Part shown: one piece after another, positions 1 through 5,825 of the stretch
How the letters are laid out: each line of letters opens with the position of its first letter
How positions within the stretch are numbered: the stretch's first letter is position 1
Origin: CALAMD01 sp035301025
Lineage (GTDB): Bacteria; Bacillota; Bacilli; Bacillales; Amphibacillaceae
Direction of reading: 5' to 3'
NCBI GenBank assembly: GCA_035301025.1
Contig: DATGUV010000213.1
Span: 1 to 6,590 of the forward strand
DNA length: 6,590 bases
Notes under the pieces: model-generated
Database searches by the model: none
Told to the model about the DNA's origin: nothing
What the model saw: only the letters and a program-made list of their open reading frames with translations
Made by a program: the position numbers and the translations under genes

Positions 1-6
1 CCCATA

Positions 7-15
7 TGCTATACT
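7..15 (+). promoter_or_regulatory. Extended -10 promoter element of the GntR regulator gene
   Basis: The sequence TGCTATACT fits an extended -10 (TGn followed by TATACT, one mismatch to TATAAT). Transcription would start near position 22, leaving a leader of about 25 nt before the ATG at 47. Any -35 box would lie left of the window, so it cannot be checked. Confidence 0.5.
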
Positions 16-32
16 AAAGGAAAAACAAAGCT

Positions 33-38
33 GGGTGA
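33..38 (+). promoter_or_regulatory. Ribosome binding site deciding the GntR gene start
   Basis: GGGTGA matches the 3' part of the GGAGGTGA consensus and lies 8 nt before the ATG at 47. The upstream in-frame starts (GTG at 35, ATG at 38) overlap this site and have no well-placed site of their own. The ATG at 47 is therefore preferred. Confidence 0.6.
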
Positions 39-46
39 TGAATAAT

Positions 47-724
47 ATGGTTCAAAAAAGATTATCTGATCATATTGCAGACGATATAATATCGATGATT
101 TCCATAGAAAAAAGATTTAAACCAGGTGATCAACTTCCAAACGAAAATGCATTATCAGAAGAACTGAATATTAGTAGAACAACATTGCGTGAATCGATTA
201 GAATTTTAGTTGCCAATGGGGTATTGGAAATTAAACGGGGTAGAGGAACATTTGTGAAGGAGAATTTTGACGAAACTCACACAATGAAATCGTTACATAA
301 TCTTTCACATACAAGAATGGGCGCAAAAGATTTGTATGAGATGCGGTTAATTTTTGAGCCTGAAGCAGCCTATTATGCAACTATTCGTGCTACAGATGCT
401 GAATTACAACGTATTTTAGAATATGGGGAACAAATTGAACAAAAAATAAAGCTCGGTTTGGACAGAACAGATGTTGAACAAAGATTCCATAAGTCGATTT
501 CAAAAGCAACCCATAACGAATTTATGGACAAGCTAATGCCTGTTATTTTTCAGGCCATTGATACAGGTGTTGCATTATCCCAAGAAAGTGAACGTGCAAC
601 AGAAGATACATTAAATGATCATAAGATGATTATGGAATTTATGGAAGCAAGAAATGCTGAGGGAGCAAGAAGCGCCATGAAGATTCATATTCTACACGCT
701 ATGAGTGATTTAGGAATAGAGTAA
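47..724 (+). CDS. GntR family transcriptional regulator, FadR subfamily (FCD domain)
   Basis: DNA-binding regulator of 225 aa, normal for the FadR subfamily. Residues 1-72 form the winged helix-turn-helix: the recognition region is around NISRTTLRESIRIL (41-54) and the wing is GRGTFV (65-70). Residues of about 92-220 form an all-helical FCD ligand-binding domain. The usual metal-site pattern can be read as E144, H148, H192 and H214; the spacing resembles that of Thermotoga TM0439 (Asp, His, His, His), with Glu in place of Asp. Such domains bind a metal and small carboxylates. The gene lies 87 bp upstream of ilvD on the same strand, and GT-N3-AC repeats lie in the ilvD promoter. It therefore probably controls ilvD, perhaps in response to a 2-oxo or hydroxy acid; this is inference. 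The start is set by GGGTGA at 33-38. No terminator is seen after the gene, so some read-through into ilvD is possible. Confidence 0.9.
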   Translation: MVQKRLSDHIADDIISMISIEKRFKPGDQLPNENALSEELNISRTTLRESIRILVANGVLEIKRGRGTFVKENFDETHTMKSLHNLSHTRMGAKDLYEMRLIFEPEAAYYATIRATDAELQRILEYGEQIEQKIKLGLDRTDVEQRFHKSISKATHNEFMDKLMPVIFQAIDTGVALSQESERATEDTLNDHKMIMEFMEARNAEGARSAMKIHILHAMSDLGIE

Positions 725-730
725 TTCATA

Positions 731-762
731 GATGTCATACAACTAACTTGACGTCATACAAC
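731..762 (+). promoter_or_regulatory. Tandem operator-like repeats in the ilvD promoter (candidate GntR sites)
   Basis: GAYGTCATACAAC occurs twice, at 731-743 and 750-762, exactly 19 bp apart, about two helical turns, so both copies face the same side of the DNA. Each holds a GT-CAT-AC core; read on the - strand it is TTGTATGAC, which matches one half of the FadR-subfamily consensus TNGTNNNACNA fully and the other half in part. The first copy lies just upstream of the -35 box and the second overlaps the -35 and spacer. Binding could block RNA polymerase, or the upstream copy could serve activation. The link to the neighbouring regulator is inferred from position and motif. Confidence 0.6.
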
Positions 763-776
763 CTTACATTTAGAAT
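748..776 (+). promoter_or_regulatory. Sigma-A-type promoter of ilvD
   Basis: The -35 box TTGACG (748-753) and the -10 box TAGAAT (771-776) are separated by exactly 17 bp; each differs from consensus at one base. Transcription should start near 782-783, giving a leader of about 30 nt. That is too short for a T-box or other riboswitch, so control is more likely at the promoter through the repeats overlapping the -35. Confidence 0.75.
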
Positions 777-797
777 ATGTATAACAAATGTAATGAT

Positions 798-803
798 AAG
801 GTG
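798..803 (+). promoter_or_regulatory. Ribosome binding site deciding the ilvD start
   Basis: AAGGTG ends 8 nt before the ATG at 812. The alternative in-frame GTG at 803 shares its first base with this site and has no ribosome binding site of its own, so the longer reading beginning MCK is rejected in favour of MRSNMIK. Confidence 0.65.
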
Positions 804-811
804 TGTGTAAA

Positions 812-2482
812 ATGAGAAGTAATATGATTAAAATGGGTGTCGATCGTGCGCCTCACCGTAGTCTTTTATATGCAACTGGTAAAGTAAAGACAAGTGATCT
901 AGACAAACCTTTTATTGGTGTTTGTAATTCATATATTGATATTATTCCTGGACATGTTCATTTGCGTGAATTTGCAGACGTGGTGAAAGAAGCGATTATT
1001 GAGGCTGGTGGTATTCCTTTTGAATTTAATACAATTGGTGTAGATGATGGAATTGCAATGGGGCATATTGGAATGCGTTATTCTCTACCAAGCCGTGAAC
1101 TTATCGCAGACTCTGCAGAAACAGTCATTAATGCGCACTGGTTTGATGGTGTGTTTTATATTCCAAACTGTGACAAGATCACGCCTGGTATGCTGATGGC
1201 GGCTGCTCGCACCAATGTTCCTTCTGTTTTTGTATCAGGTGGGCCAATGGAAGCGGGCGTGAGTTCAACAGGAAAACAAATCTCCTTAACATCGGTATTT
1301 GAAGGTGTTGGTGCTCATAAATCAGGACAGATGTCTGCCGAAGAATTATTAGATATTGAAAACAATGCATGTCCAACGTGTGGTTCTTGTTCAGGTATGT
1401 TTACAGCGAACTCAATGAACTGTTTAATGGAGATGTTAGGTATGGCACTTCCTGGAAATGGTACAATTGTTGCCACAAGTGAAAAGCGTAAAGAACTAGT
1501 TAAAGAAGCTGCCAAACAACTTGTTCGCATGATTAAAGAAGATGTTAAACCACGAGATATCATTACTAAAGAAGCAATTGATGATGCATTTGCTTTGGAT
1601 ATGGCAATGGGTGGTTCTACAAATACGGTCCTTCATACTCTAGCAATTGCGCATGAAGCAGGTATTGAATACGAGATGGCCGATATTAATAAGGTTGCCG
1701 CAAAAGTACCATATTTAGCAAAAATTATGCCAGCATCAGATATTTCAATGGATGATATTAATAAAGCTGGTGGAGTCGAAGCTATCATAAATGAACTGAC
1801 AAAGATTCCAGGGGCGATTCACCCAGACCGCATGACGATTTCTGGTAAAACAATGGGGGATCTTGTGAAAAATCATCCGATTACGAATCCAGAGGTCATT
1901 CGAACAAAAGACAATCCATATAGTGCTGTTGGAGGCTTGTCTGTCCTTTATGGAAACATTGCTCCTGAAGGTTCTGTCATTAAAGTAGGTGCCGTTGATC
2001 CGTCGATTAAAACATTCACAGGTGAAGCAATTGTGTTTGATTCTCAAGATGAAGCACAAGAAGCTATTGATGATGGAATAGTAAAGGAAGGACATGTTGT
2101 AGTTATACGATATGAAGGGCCAAAAGGTGGCCCAGGTATGCCAGAAATGCTTGCGCCAACGTCAGCTATTATGGGCCGGGGACTAGGAACAAAAGTAGCG
2201 CTCATTACAGACGGAAGGTTTAGTGGTGCCTCACGTGGTATTTCAATCGGTCATATTTCACCGGAAGCTGCAGAAGGTGGACCCATTGCTTTAATTGAAA
2301 ATGGGGACATCATTGAAATCGACTTACCAAGTCGAACAATGCATGTAAAAGTTTCGGATGAAGAATTAGCGCAACGACGTAAAGAATTAAAGCCATTTGA
2401 GCCTAAAATTAAAACAGGATGGTTAGGAAGATATTCTACACTTGTGACAAATGCTTCCAGAGGGGGCATTATGAGTATTTAA
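812..2482 (+). CDS. ilvD: Dihydroxy-acid dehydratase
   Basis: Cytoplasmic iron-sulfur enzyme of 556 aa that dehydrates 2,3-dihydroxyisovalerate and 2,3-dihydroxy-3-methylvalerate to the 2-oxo acids leading to valine/leucine/pantothenate and isoleucine. The full length of the family is present. Three cysteines fit the cluster ligands: C38 in GVCNSY, C120 in PNCDK and C193 in CPTCGSCSGMF. K122 in the NCDK motif is the expected carbamylated lysine binding magnesium. GRFSGASRG (about 468-476) carries the proposed catalytic serine. The SGMFTANSMNCL and GPKGGPGMPEMLAPTS motifs mark a true IlvD rather than a phosphogluconate or sugar-acid dehydratase of the same superfamily. The gene stands alone, without ilvB, ilvH or ilvC beside it, as in Bacillus species. 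It has its own promoter with operator-like repeats and follows a GntR regulator gene. A strong terminator closes it. Confidence 0.97.
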   Translation: MRSNMIKMGVDRAPHRSLLYATGKVKTSDLDKPFIGVCNSYIDIIPGHVHLREFADVVKEAIIEAGGIPFEFNTIGVDDGIAMGHIGMRYSLPSRELIADSAETVINAHWFDGVFYIPNCDKITPGMLMAAARTNVPSVFVSGGPMEAGVSSTGKQISLTSVFEGVGAHKSGQMSAEELLDIENNACPTCGSCSGMFTANSMNCLMEMLGMALPGNGTIVATSEKRKELVKEAAKQLVRMIKEDVKPRDIITKEAIDDAFALDMAMGGSTNTVLHTLAIAHEAGIEYEMADINKVAAKVPYLAKIMPASDISMDDINKAGGVEAIINELTKIPGAIHPDRMTISGKTMGDLVKNHPITNPEVIRTKDNPYSAVGGLSVLYGNIAPEGSVIKVGAVDPSIKTFTGEAIVFDSQDEAQEAIDDGIVKEGHVVVIRYEGPKGGPGMPEMLAPTSAIMGRGLGTKVALITDGRFSGASRGISIGHISPEAAEGGPIALIENGDIIEIDLPSRTMHVKVSDEELAQRRKELKPFEPKIKTGWLGRYSTLVTNASRGGIMSI

Positions 2483-2511
2483 AAACATTAGCAATACATG
2501 ATTTTACCTCC

Positions 2512-2565
2512 ATTCAGGCAGAAGTCACCCATCCTTAGAGGTGGGTGACTTCTGCCTGAATTTTT
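2512..2565 (+). terminator. Long perfect hairpin terminator after ilvD
   Basis: The arms 2512-2531 and 2542-2561 are perfect 20-bp complements, with a short loop region (2532-2541) that can pair further. The hairpin is followed by a T-run (2561-2565). It lies 29 bp after the ilvD stop and no T-run exists on the opposite side, so it works as a Rho-independent terminator for the + strand. The stem is longer and more perfect than most terminators. Confidence 0.88.
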
Positions 2566-2813
2566 GACATCTCATACTTATGTTCATTTAAGTCTAAATA
2601 AAAGTGAATTTCACTTATTTATTTGCAAAAGTAAATGGAATTGGGGAAATAAAAATAAAATAAAGGAGTATTTCTCCGATTTTGGATATACGATATGAAA
2701 TTTATGATAGTTAATGATTATTTAAGAATTATTTTGTCTAATTAGTAAGCGAGCACTTGGATCACTGAGGTCACTTTTTTAAAAAAGGATTGGTTATGAT
2801 TGGCAATCTCTTG
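2566..2813. other. AT-rich intergenic region without a recognisable gene
   Basis: This gap precedes the lipoprotein gene. All frames are broken within about 15 codons and no short frame has a good ribosome binding site. It holds two small inverted repeats: AAGTGAA/TTCACTT around one base at 2602-2616, and GGAG/CTCC around five bases at 2665-2677. It also holds a perfect palindrome at 2774-2787. A TTGACA at 2564-2569 has no matching -10. No RNA gene was recognised. Confidence 0.5.
2774..2787. repeat. Perfect 14-bp palindrome (T6/A6 core)
   Basis: CTTTTTTAAAAAAG is a perfect palindrome lying about 27 bp upstream of the extended -10 of the lipoprotein gene, where an UP element or regulator site would sit. 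It may simply be an AT tract in AT-rich DNA. Confidence 0.4.
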
Positions 2814-2822
2814 TGTTATAAT
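2814..2822 (+). promoter_or_regulatory. Extended -10 promoter of the lipoprotein gene
   Basis: TGTTATAAT is a perfect extended -10 (TGn-TATAAT). At 17 bp spacing the -35 position reads TTATGA (2794-2799), a poor match, which is usual for extended -10 promoters. The predicted start near 2829 gives a leader of about 53 nt ending with the ribosome binding site GAGGAAGTG (2868-2876) before the ATG at 2882. Confidence 0.65.
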
Positions 2823-2881
2823 GAGAATTATTAAAACTTATATAACATAAAATGATAAATCAATCATGAGGAAGTGAGTAG

Positions 2882-3799
2882 ATGCGTCCTATCTATGGTG
2901 TAATGATTTTGATCCTCACTACAATCATTTTCGTTACAGCTTGTTCGAAAGCAATAGATCCTCTTACTGTTAAAGCGGAATCACCGAGGGAAGATGCGAA
3001 AACAGAAGAAGATATTTTCCAGCAAATAAAAGAGCGTATAAAAGATTTTTATTTTCCGCTGAATGTTGGATCAAAATATTTAGAACGAATGAAAGTTACC
3101 TATTATGTCGAGGATGAACATCTTGAATATTATTATGACTATAATACGTACGACATGAGTAAGGAAAAGGGTTCTTATATACCTTCTCGTTTTCGATTGT
3201 TTGTAAATAACATGGAGCAACATCAGATAAGTAAACCTCAAGATGGTCTTTATTTTGCACTTGGTGAGATGGAAGGTTATCTTGCTTCGCCACACGGCTC
3301 TTTACTTTATGGTGGAACAGAGAAAACGAATAATGATTCATTTGTTTATGAATTCGAGAATACATATAGAAATGACTTTTTTGAAGCGGCCAAGGAAAGT
3401 AGAATGCAAAAGCAATTTACTTTAAAAACTGTGAAAGGGTATAACTTTTTGGGAGTTTTATTTGATATGGATATAGTAGATATGTTGTTTTTAGATATCG
3501 AACAAACGAATTTTGAGATTGCTAAAGTGGATATAAATAGGGATAAGGTTGTGGACGAAGGCAATCAGGTTCAAGTTTCGGTATACTATCAATTTGAAGA
3601 TAGTTATATGATTGGGCTTCATATTGAAAATGAAAAAAAGGATCAAGAAGAGGAATCAAGGACAAATTGGACCCAAGATGGCTATCGTTATAAGCTAAGT
3701 ATCGAATATTTATCAGAAGAGGCTGCCGAAGTTGAAGTTAGTGATGAACAATTAGAAGAGTTCAGAAGTTTCATTACAAGAAAGGTGACAGATGAATGA
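2882..3799 (+). CDS. Putative lipoprotein of unknown function
   Basis: The protein has 305 aa and I do not recognise its family. The N-terminus is a lipoprotein signal peptide: R2 is the only charge, residues 4-18 are hydrophobic, and the lipobox V18-T19-A20-C21 predicts lipidation of C21 and anchoring on the outer face of the cell membrane. A charged linker (about 22-45) leads to a predicted soluble domain rich in Asp, Glu, Tyr and Phe, with no further membrane segment. The C-terminal third has a very acidic stretch (around 250-258) and an acidic helix-like end (about 285-300). The acid-rich composition suits an extracellular protein of a salt-tolerant organism. The start is supported by GAGGAAGTG just upstream. 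The gene is monocistronic, with its own promoter and terminator, so neighbours give no clue to its job. Confidence 0.85.
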   Translation: MRPIYGVMILILTTIIFVTACSKAIDPLTVKAESPREDAKTEEDIFQQIKERIKDFYFPLNVGSKYLERMKVTYYVEDEHLEYYYDYNTYDMSKEKGSYIPSRFRLFVNNMEQHQISKPQDGLYFALGEMEGYLASPHGSLLYGGTEKTNNDSFVYEFENTYRNDFFEAAKESRMQKQFTLKTVKGYNFLGVLFDMDIVDMLFLDIEQTNFEIAKVDINRDKVVDEGNQVQVSVYYQFEDSYMIGLHIENEKKDQEEESRTNWTQDGYRYKLSIEYLSEEAAEVEVSDEQLEEFRSFITRKVTDE

Positions 3800-3817
3800 T
3801 TATTAAATAGTAGAAGG

Positions 3818-3860
3818 AGAGCTTAATTCCTTTATTTACAAGGGTTTTGGCTCTTTTTTT
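3818..3860 (+). terminator. Rho-independent terminator of the lipoprotein gene
   Basis: The outer stem AGAGCT (3818-3823) pairs with GGCTCT (3849-3854, one G-U). It continues through two T-T mismatches into an inner stem, TTCCTT-type bases at 3828-3832 with AAGGG at 3840-3844, closed by a seven-base loop. Seven Ts follow (3854-3860). It begins 18 bp after the stop codon at 3799. Confidence 0.8.
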
Positions 3861-4038
3861 ATCAAAAACAGGCAAGAAAACTCCTTCTTCAGGCGCGTGA
3901 AGGGCAAAGCCTAGCGATAAGTGGGGGTAGTTCAAGAATGCAACGTTCTCATATTTTCGCTGCCAAACTTTCTGCTTTTATTATGCAATAAACAGGAATT
4001 ACAGTTTTGTTCCGCATCGTTTGTTAGCACATAACCAC
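3861..4038. other. Non-coding gap between convergent terminators; possible IS200/IS605-type right-end remnant
   Basis: No open frame of note exists here. The segment 3884-3935 is less AT-rich than its surroundings. It has a small hairpin CTTCA/TGAAG (3887-3891 with 3898-3902), then GGC-AAA-GCC (3903-3911), then a G-rich stretch TAAGTGGGGGTAGTTCAA ending at 3935. From memory this layout resembles the right end and omega-RNA scaffold of tnpB-type elements. No transposase or TnpB reading frame remains in the window, so if correct it is a remnant or solo end. The rest (3936-4038) is AT-rich with nothing recognised. Confidence 0.3.
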
Positions 4039-4082
4039 AAAAAGGAGCCGTTCTCCTAGAGTAAAGCTTCTGGAAAACGGCT
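4039..4082 (-). terminator. Rho-independent terminator of the ectABC operon
   Basis: On the - strand, AGCCGTTTTCC (4082-4072) pairs with GGAGAACGGCT (4056-4046) in an 11-bp stem with one G-U, around a 15-nt loop. CC and a run of five Ts (4043-4039) follow. It lies about 33 nt after the ectC stop and faces the lipoprotein gene terminator, so the two units converge with separate stops. Confidence 0.85.
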
Positions 4083-4115
4083 TTAAATACTTGTTTTTAT
4101 TGTTTTATAATATGT

Positions 4116-4502
4116 CTATTTCAATAGAGGGTATGCGCCCTCTTCATCGTGTGTTTCTTTTCCAGTTAATGGAGGGTTAAATACGCAAATCATCCGCATA
4201 TCTTCCGTACCACCACGTAAATAGTGTTCATCATTTTCATCTAACGCATAGACGGTACCAGCTTCAATTGGATACACCTTACCATCCTTTACTGTTTCTA
4301 TTTCTCCATTTCCTTCAATACAATAGACAGCTTCAAGATGATTTTTATACCATATATGGGTTTCTGTACCTGCACGGATAATTGTATCGTTCAATGAAAA
4401 GCCCATGTTGTCCTTATTTAATAGCAAGCGTCTGCTTGACCAATTCTCTGATGTTGTCTCATTTTCTGTTCCGATAATTTCATTAAGTGATTTGACTAGC
4501 AT
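4116..4502 (-). CDS. ectC: L-ectoine synthase
   Basis: Cytoplasmic cupin enzyme of 128 aa, the normal length, which closes N-gamma-acetyl-diaminobutyrate to ectoine with loss of water, the last step of ectoine synthesis. The iron ligands known from Paenibacillus EctC are at the same positions here: E57 in HLEAVY, Y85 in GTVYAL and H93 in DEHYL. The family motifs ENWSSRRLLL, GTETHIWYKNHLEAVYCIEG, HYLRGGTEDMR and VFNPPLTGKE are all present. The start ATG (4500-4502) follows AGGGAG (4516-4511) by 8 nt, and both lie inside the end of ectB, a 20-bp overlap that suggests translational coupling. The operon terminator follows; no ectD lies downstream before it, so this locus makes ectoine and not hydroxyectoine. 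Confidence 0.97.
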   Translation of the reverse strand: MLVKSLNEIIGTENETTSENWSSRRLLLNKDNMGFSLNDTIIRAGTETHIWYKNHLEAVYCIEGNGEIETVKDGKVYPIEAGTVYALDENDEHYLRGGTEDMRMICVFNPPLTGKETHDEEGAYPLLK

Positions 4503-5799
4503 GTTTTGGTCTCCCTATCATTGTATTTAGTAAATATCTAATACTTTCTTCAATTATATCAAAACCTTTGTCAAGCCCCTCTTTATCGATGATCAAAGGT
4601 GGTAATAGTTTCATAACTTCACTGTCTGGTCCAGATGTTTCCATAACTAAACCACGCTCAAAGGCTGCGGCACATATTTTTTCAGCAATGCCTTCACCTT
4701 CCCAAGCAATACCTTTCATTAAACCTCTACCACGTAATTCACCTTTTAGTTCAGGGTACTTCATAATAATTTCTTCTAATTTTTCGGTTACATACTTCCC
4801 TTTTTCTTTAACCGATTCGCTAAGTTCGTCATTTTCCCAGAAAGAAAGGGCTTCTGCCGCACCAAGGAATGCCAAATTGTTTCCACGGAATGTACCGTTA
4901 TGTTCGCCAGGGCTCCATATATCATATTCTGGCTTTATTAATGTAATAGCCATTGGTAGACCGAATCCGCCGATGGACTTTGATAAGCAAACAATGTCCG
5001 GTTCGATTCCAGCAGGTTCGAAACTAAAAAATGTACCTGTTCTACCATTACCAGCTTGAACATCATCAACAATGAGCAATATGTCAAATCGTTTACAAAT
5101 CTGATCGACCTTTTGTAACCATTCAAAACTAGCAGCATTAATTCCACCTTCACCTTGTACAGTTTCAAGGATAATCGCTGCAGGAATGTCCACACCACTA
5201 CTACCATCCTCTAAAAGCTTCTCTAAGTAGATCGTTGTGTCAACATCGCCCATGTATTGATCAAATGGCATGGAAATCGCATTTGTCAGTGGCACTCCGG
5301 CTCCTGCACGATTTGTGGCATTTCCTGTTACAGAAAGTGAACCAATTGTCATCCCATGGAAACCATTTGTAAAACCAATGACCGTTTCACGTCCAGTTGC
5401 TTTACGAGCAAGTTTCAAGGCGCTTTCTACCGTGTTCGTTCCGGTTGGTCCTGTAAACATCACTTTGTAATCTAAGTTTCTAGGTTTAAGAATAACTTCA
5501 TTAAATCGTTGTAAAAAATCTTTTCTCGCATTCGTTCCCATATCTAAACTATGGATGATTCCATCGTTTTCAATATATTCAATTATTCTTTCTTTCATGT
5601 TGTCATTATTATGCCCATAATTTAGCGTTCCAGCTCCTGCAAAGAAATCAATATAATCATTGCCGTCAATATCCCACAATTTATATCCTTTCGCTTTTGT
5701 AAATATTGTAGGAAAACTTCGGCTATAACTTCGTACTTGAGATTCCAATTCTTCAAACGCTTTCATGGTTGGTTCTCGTTCTAAAACATTCATTAACAT
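4483..5799 (-). CDS. ectB: Diaminobutyrate-2-oxoglutarate transaminase
   Basis: PLP enzyme of class III aminotransferases, 438 aa, that transfers an amino group from glutamate to aspartate 4-semialdehyde to make L-2,4-diaminobutyrate, the first committed step of ectoine synthesis. K274 in CLSKSIGGFG is the Schiff-base lysine. D245 in LLIVDDVQAGNGRTG contacts the PLP ring nitrogen. The GPTGTN motif (118-122) binds the phosphate. RSYSRSFPTIFTKAKG near the N-terminus is typical of EctB. Two starts compete: the ATG at 5799 is only 4 nt after AGGAGG and the ATG at 5793 is 10 nt after it, giving 438 or 436 aa. The last ten or so residues (GRPKHASQIT) are encoded by the ectC ribosome binding site and first codons. 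The gap from ectA is 26 bp, consistent with one operon. Confidence 0.97.
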   Translation of the reverse strand: MLMNVLEREPTMKAFEELESQVRSYSRSFPTIFTKAKGYKLWDIDGNDYIDFFAGAGTLNYGHNNDNMKERIIEYIENDGIIHSLDMGTNARKDFLQRFNEVILKPRNLDYKVMFTGPTGTNTVESALKLARKATGRETVIGFTNGFHGMTIGSLSVTGNATNRAGAGVPLTNAISMPFDQYMGDVDTTIYLEKLLEDGSSGVDIPAAIILETVQGEGGINAASFEWLQKVDQICKRFDILLIVDDVQAGNGRTGTFFSFEPAGIEPDIVCLSKSIGGFGLPMAITLIKPEYDIWSPGEHNGTFRGNNLAFLGAAEALSFWENDELSESVKEKGKYVTEKLEEIIMKYPELKGELRGRGLMKGIAWEGEGIAEKICAAAFERGLVMETSGPDSEVMKLLPPLIIDKEGLDKGFDIIEESIRYLLNTMIGRPKHASQIT

Positions 5800-5803
5800 T
5801 TTT

Positions 5804-5809
5804 CCTCCT
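5804..5809 (-). promoter_or_regulatory. Ribosome binding site of ectB, placed between two start codons
   Basis: AGGAGG lies in the 26-bp ectA-ectB gap. It is 4 nt from the ATG at 5799 and 10 nt from the ATG at 5793. Neither spacing is ideal, so either start, or both, may be used; the product differs by two residues. Confidence 0.8.
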
Positions 5810-5825
5810 AATAATAGTAGCTTTT

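Noticed and set aside
35..46. Longer start for the regulator (GTG at 35 or ATG at 38)
   Set aside because: These codons overlap GGGTGA, which is well placed for the ATG at 47, and have no good ribosome binding site themselves.
803..811. Longer ilvD start at GTG 803
   Set aside because: It overlaps the AAGGTG site serving the ATG at 812, and MRSNMIK aligns with the usual IlvD N-terminus.
812..2482. Sugar-acid or phosphogluconate dehydratase instead of IlvD
   Set aside because: A GntR neighbour is common for sugar-acid dehydratases, but the CPTCGSCSGMFTANSMNCL motif and overall match to Bacillus IlvD point to the amino acid enzyme.
2564..2569. Perfect TTGACA -35 box
   Set aside because: No acceptable -10 lies 16-18 bp downstream, and it overlaps the terminator T-run.
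2695..2748. Short frame MKFMIVNDYLRIILSN in the gap before the lipoprotein gene
   Set aside because: Only about 16 codons, no ribosome binding site, and AT-rich low-complexity sequence.
2822..2836. Fur-box-like sequence downstream of the lipoprotein promoter -10
   Set aside because: It matches 11 of 14 positions of the 7-1-7 box, but it is in very AT-rich DNA and nothing about the gene points to iron.
1179..5470. Open frames opposite to ilvD, the lipoprotein gene and ectB
   Set aside because: They are shadows of strongly supported genes, with no ribosome binding sites and no recognisable protein features.
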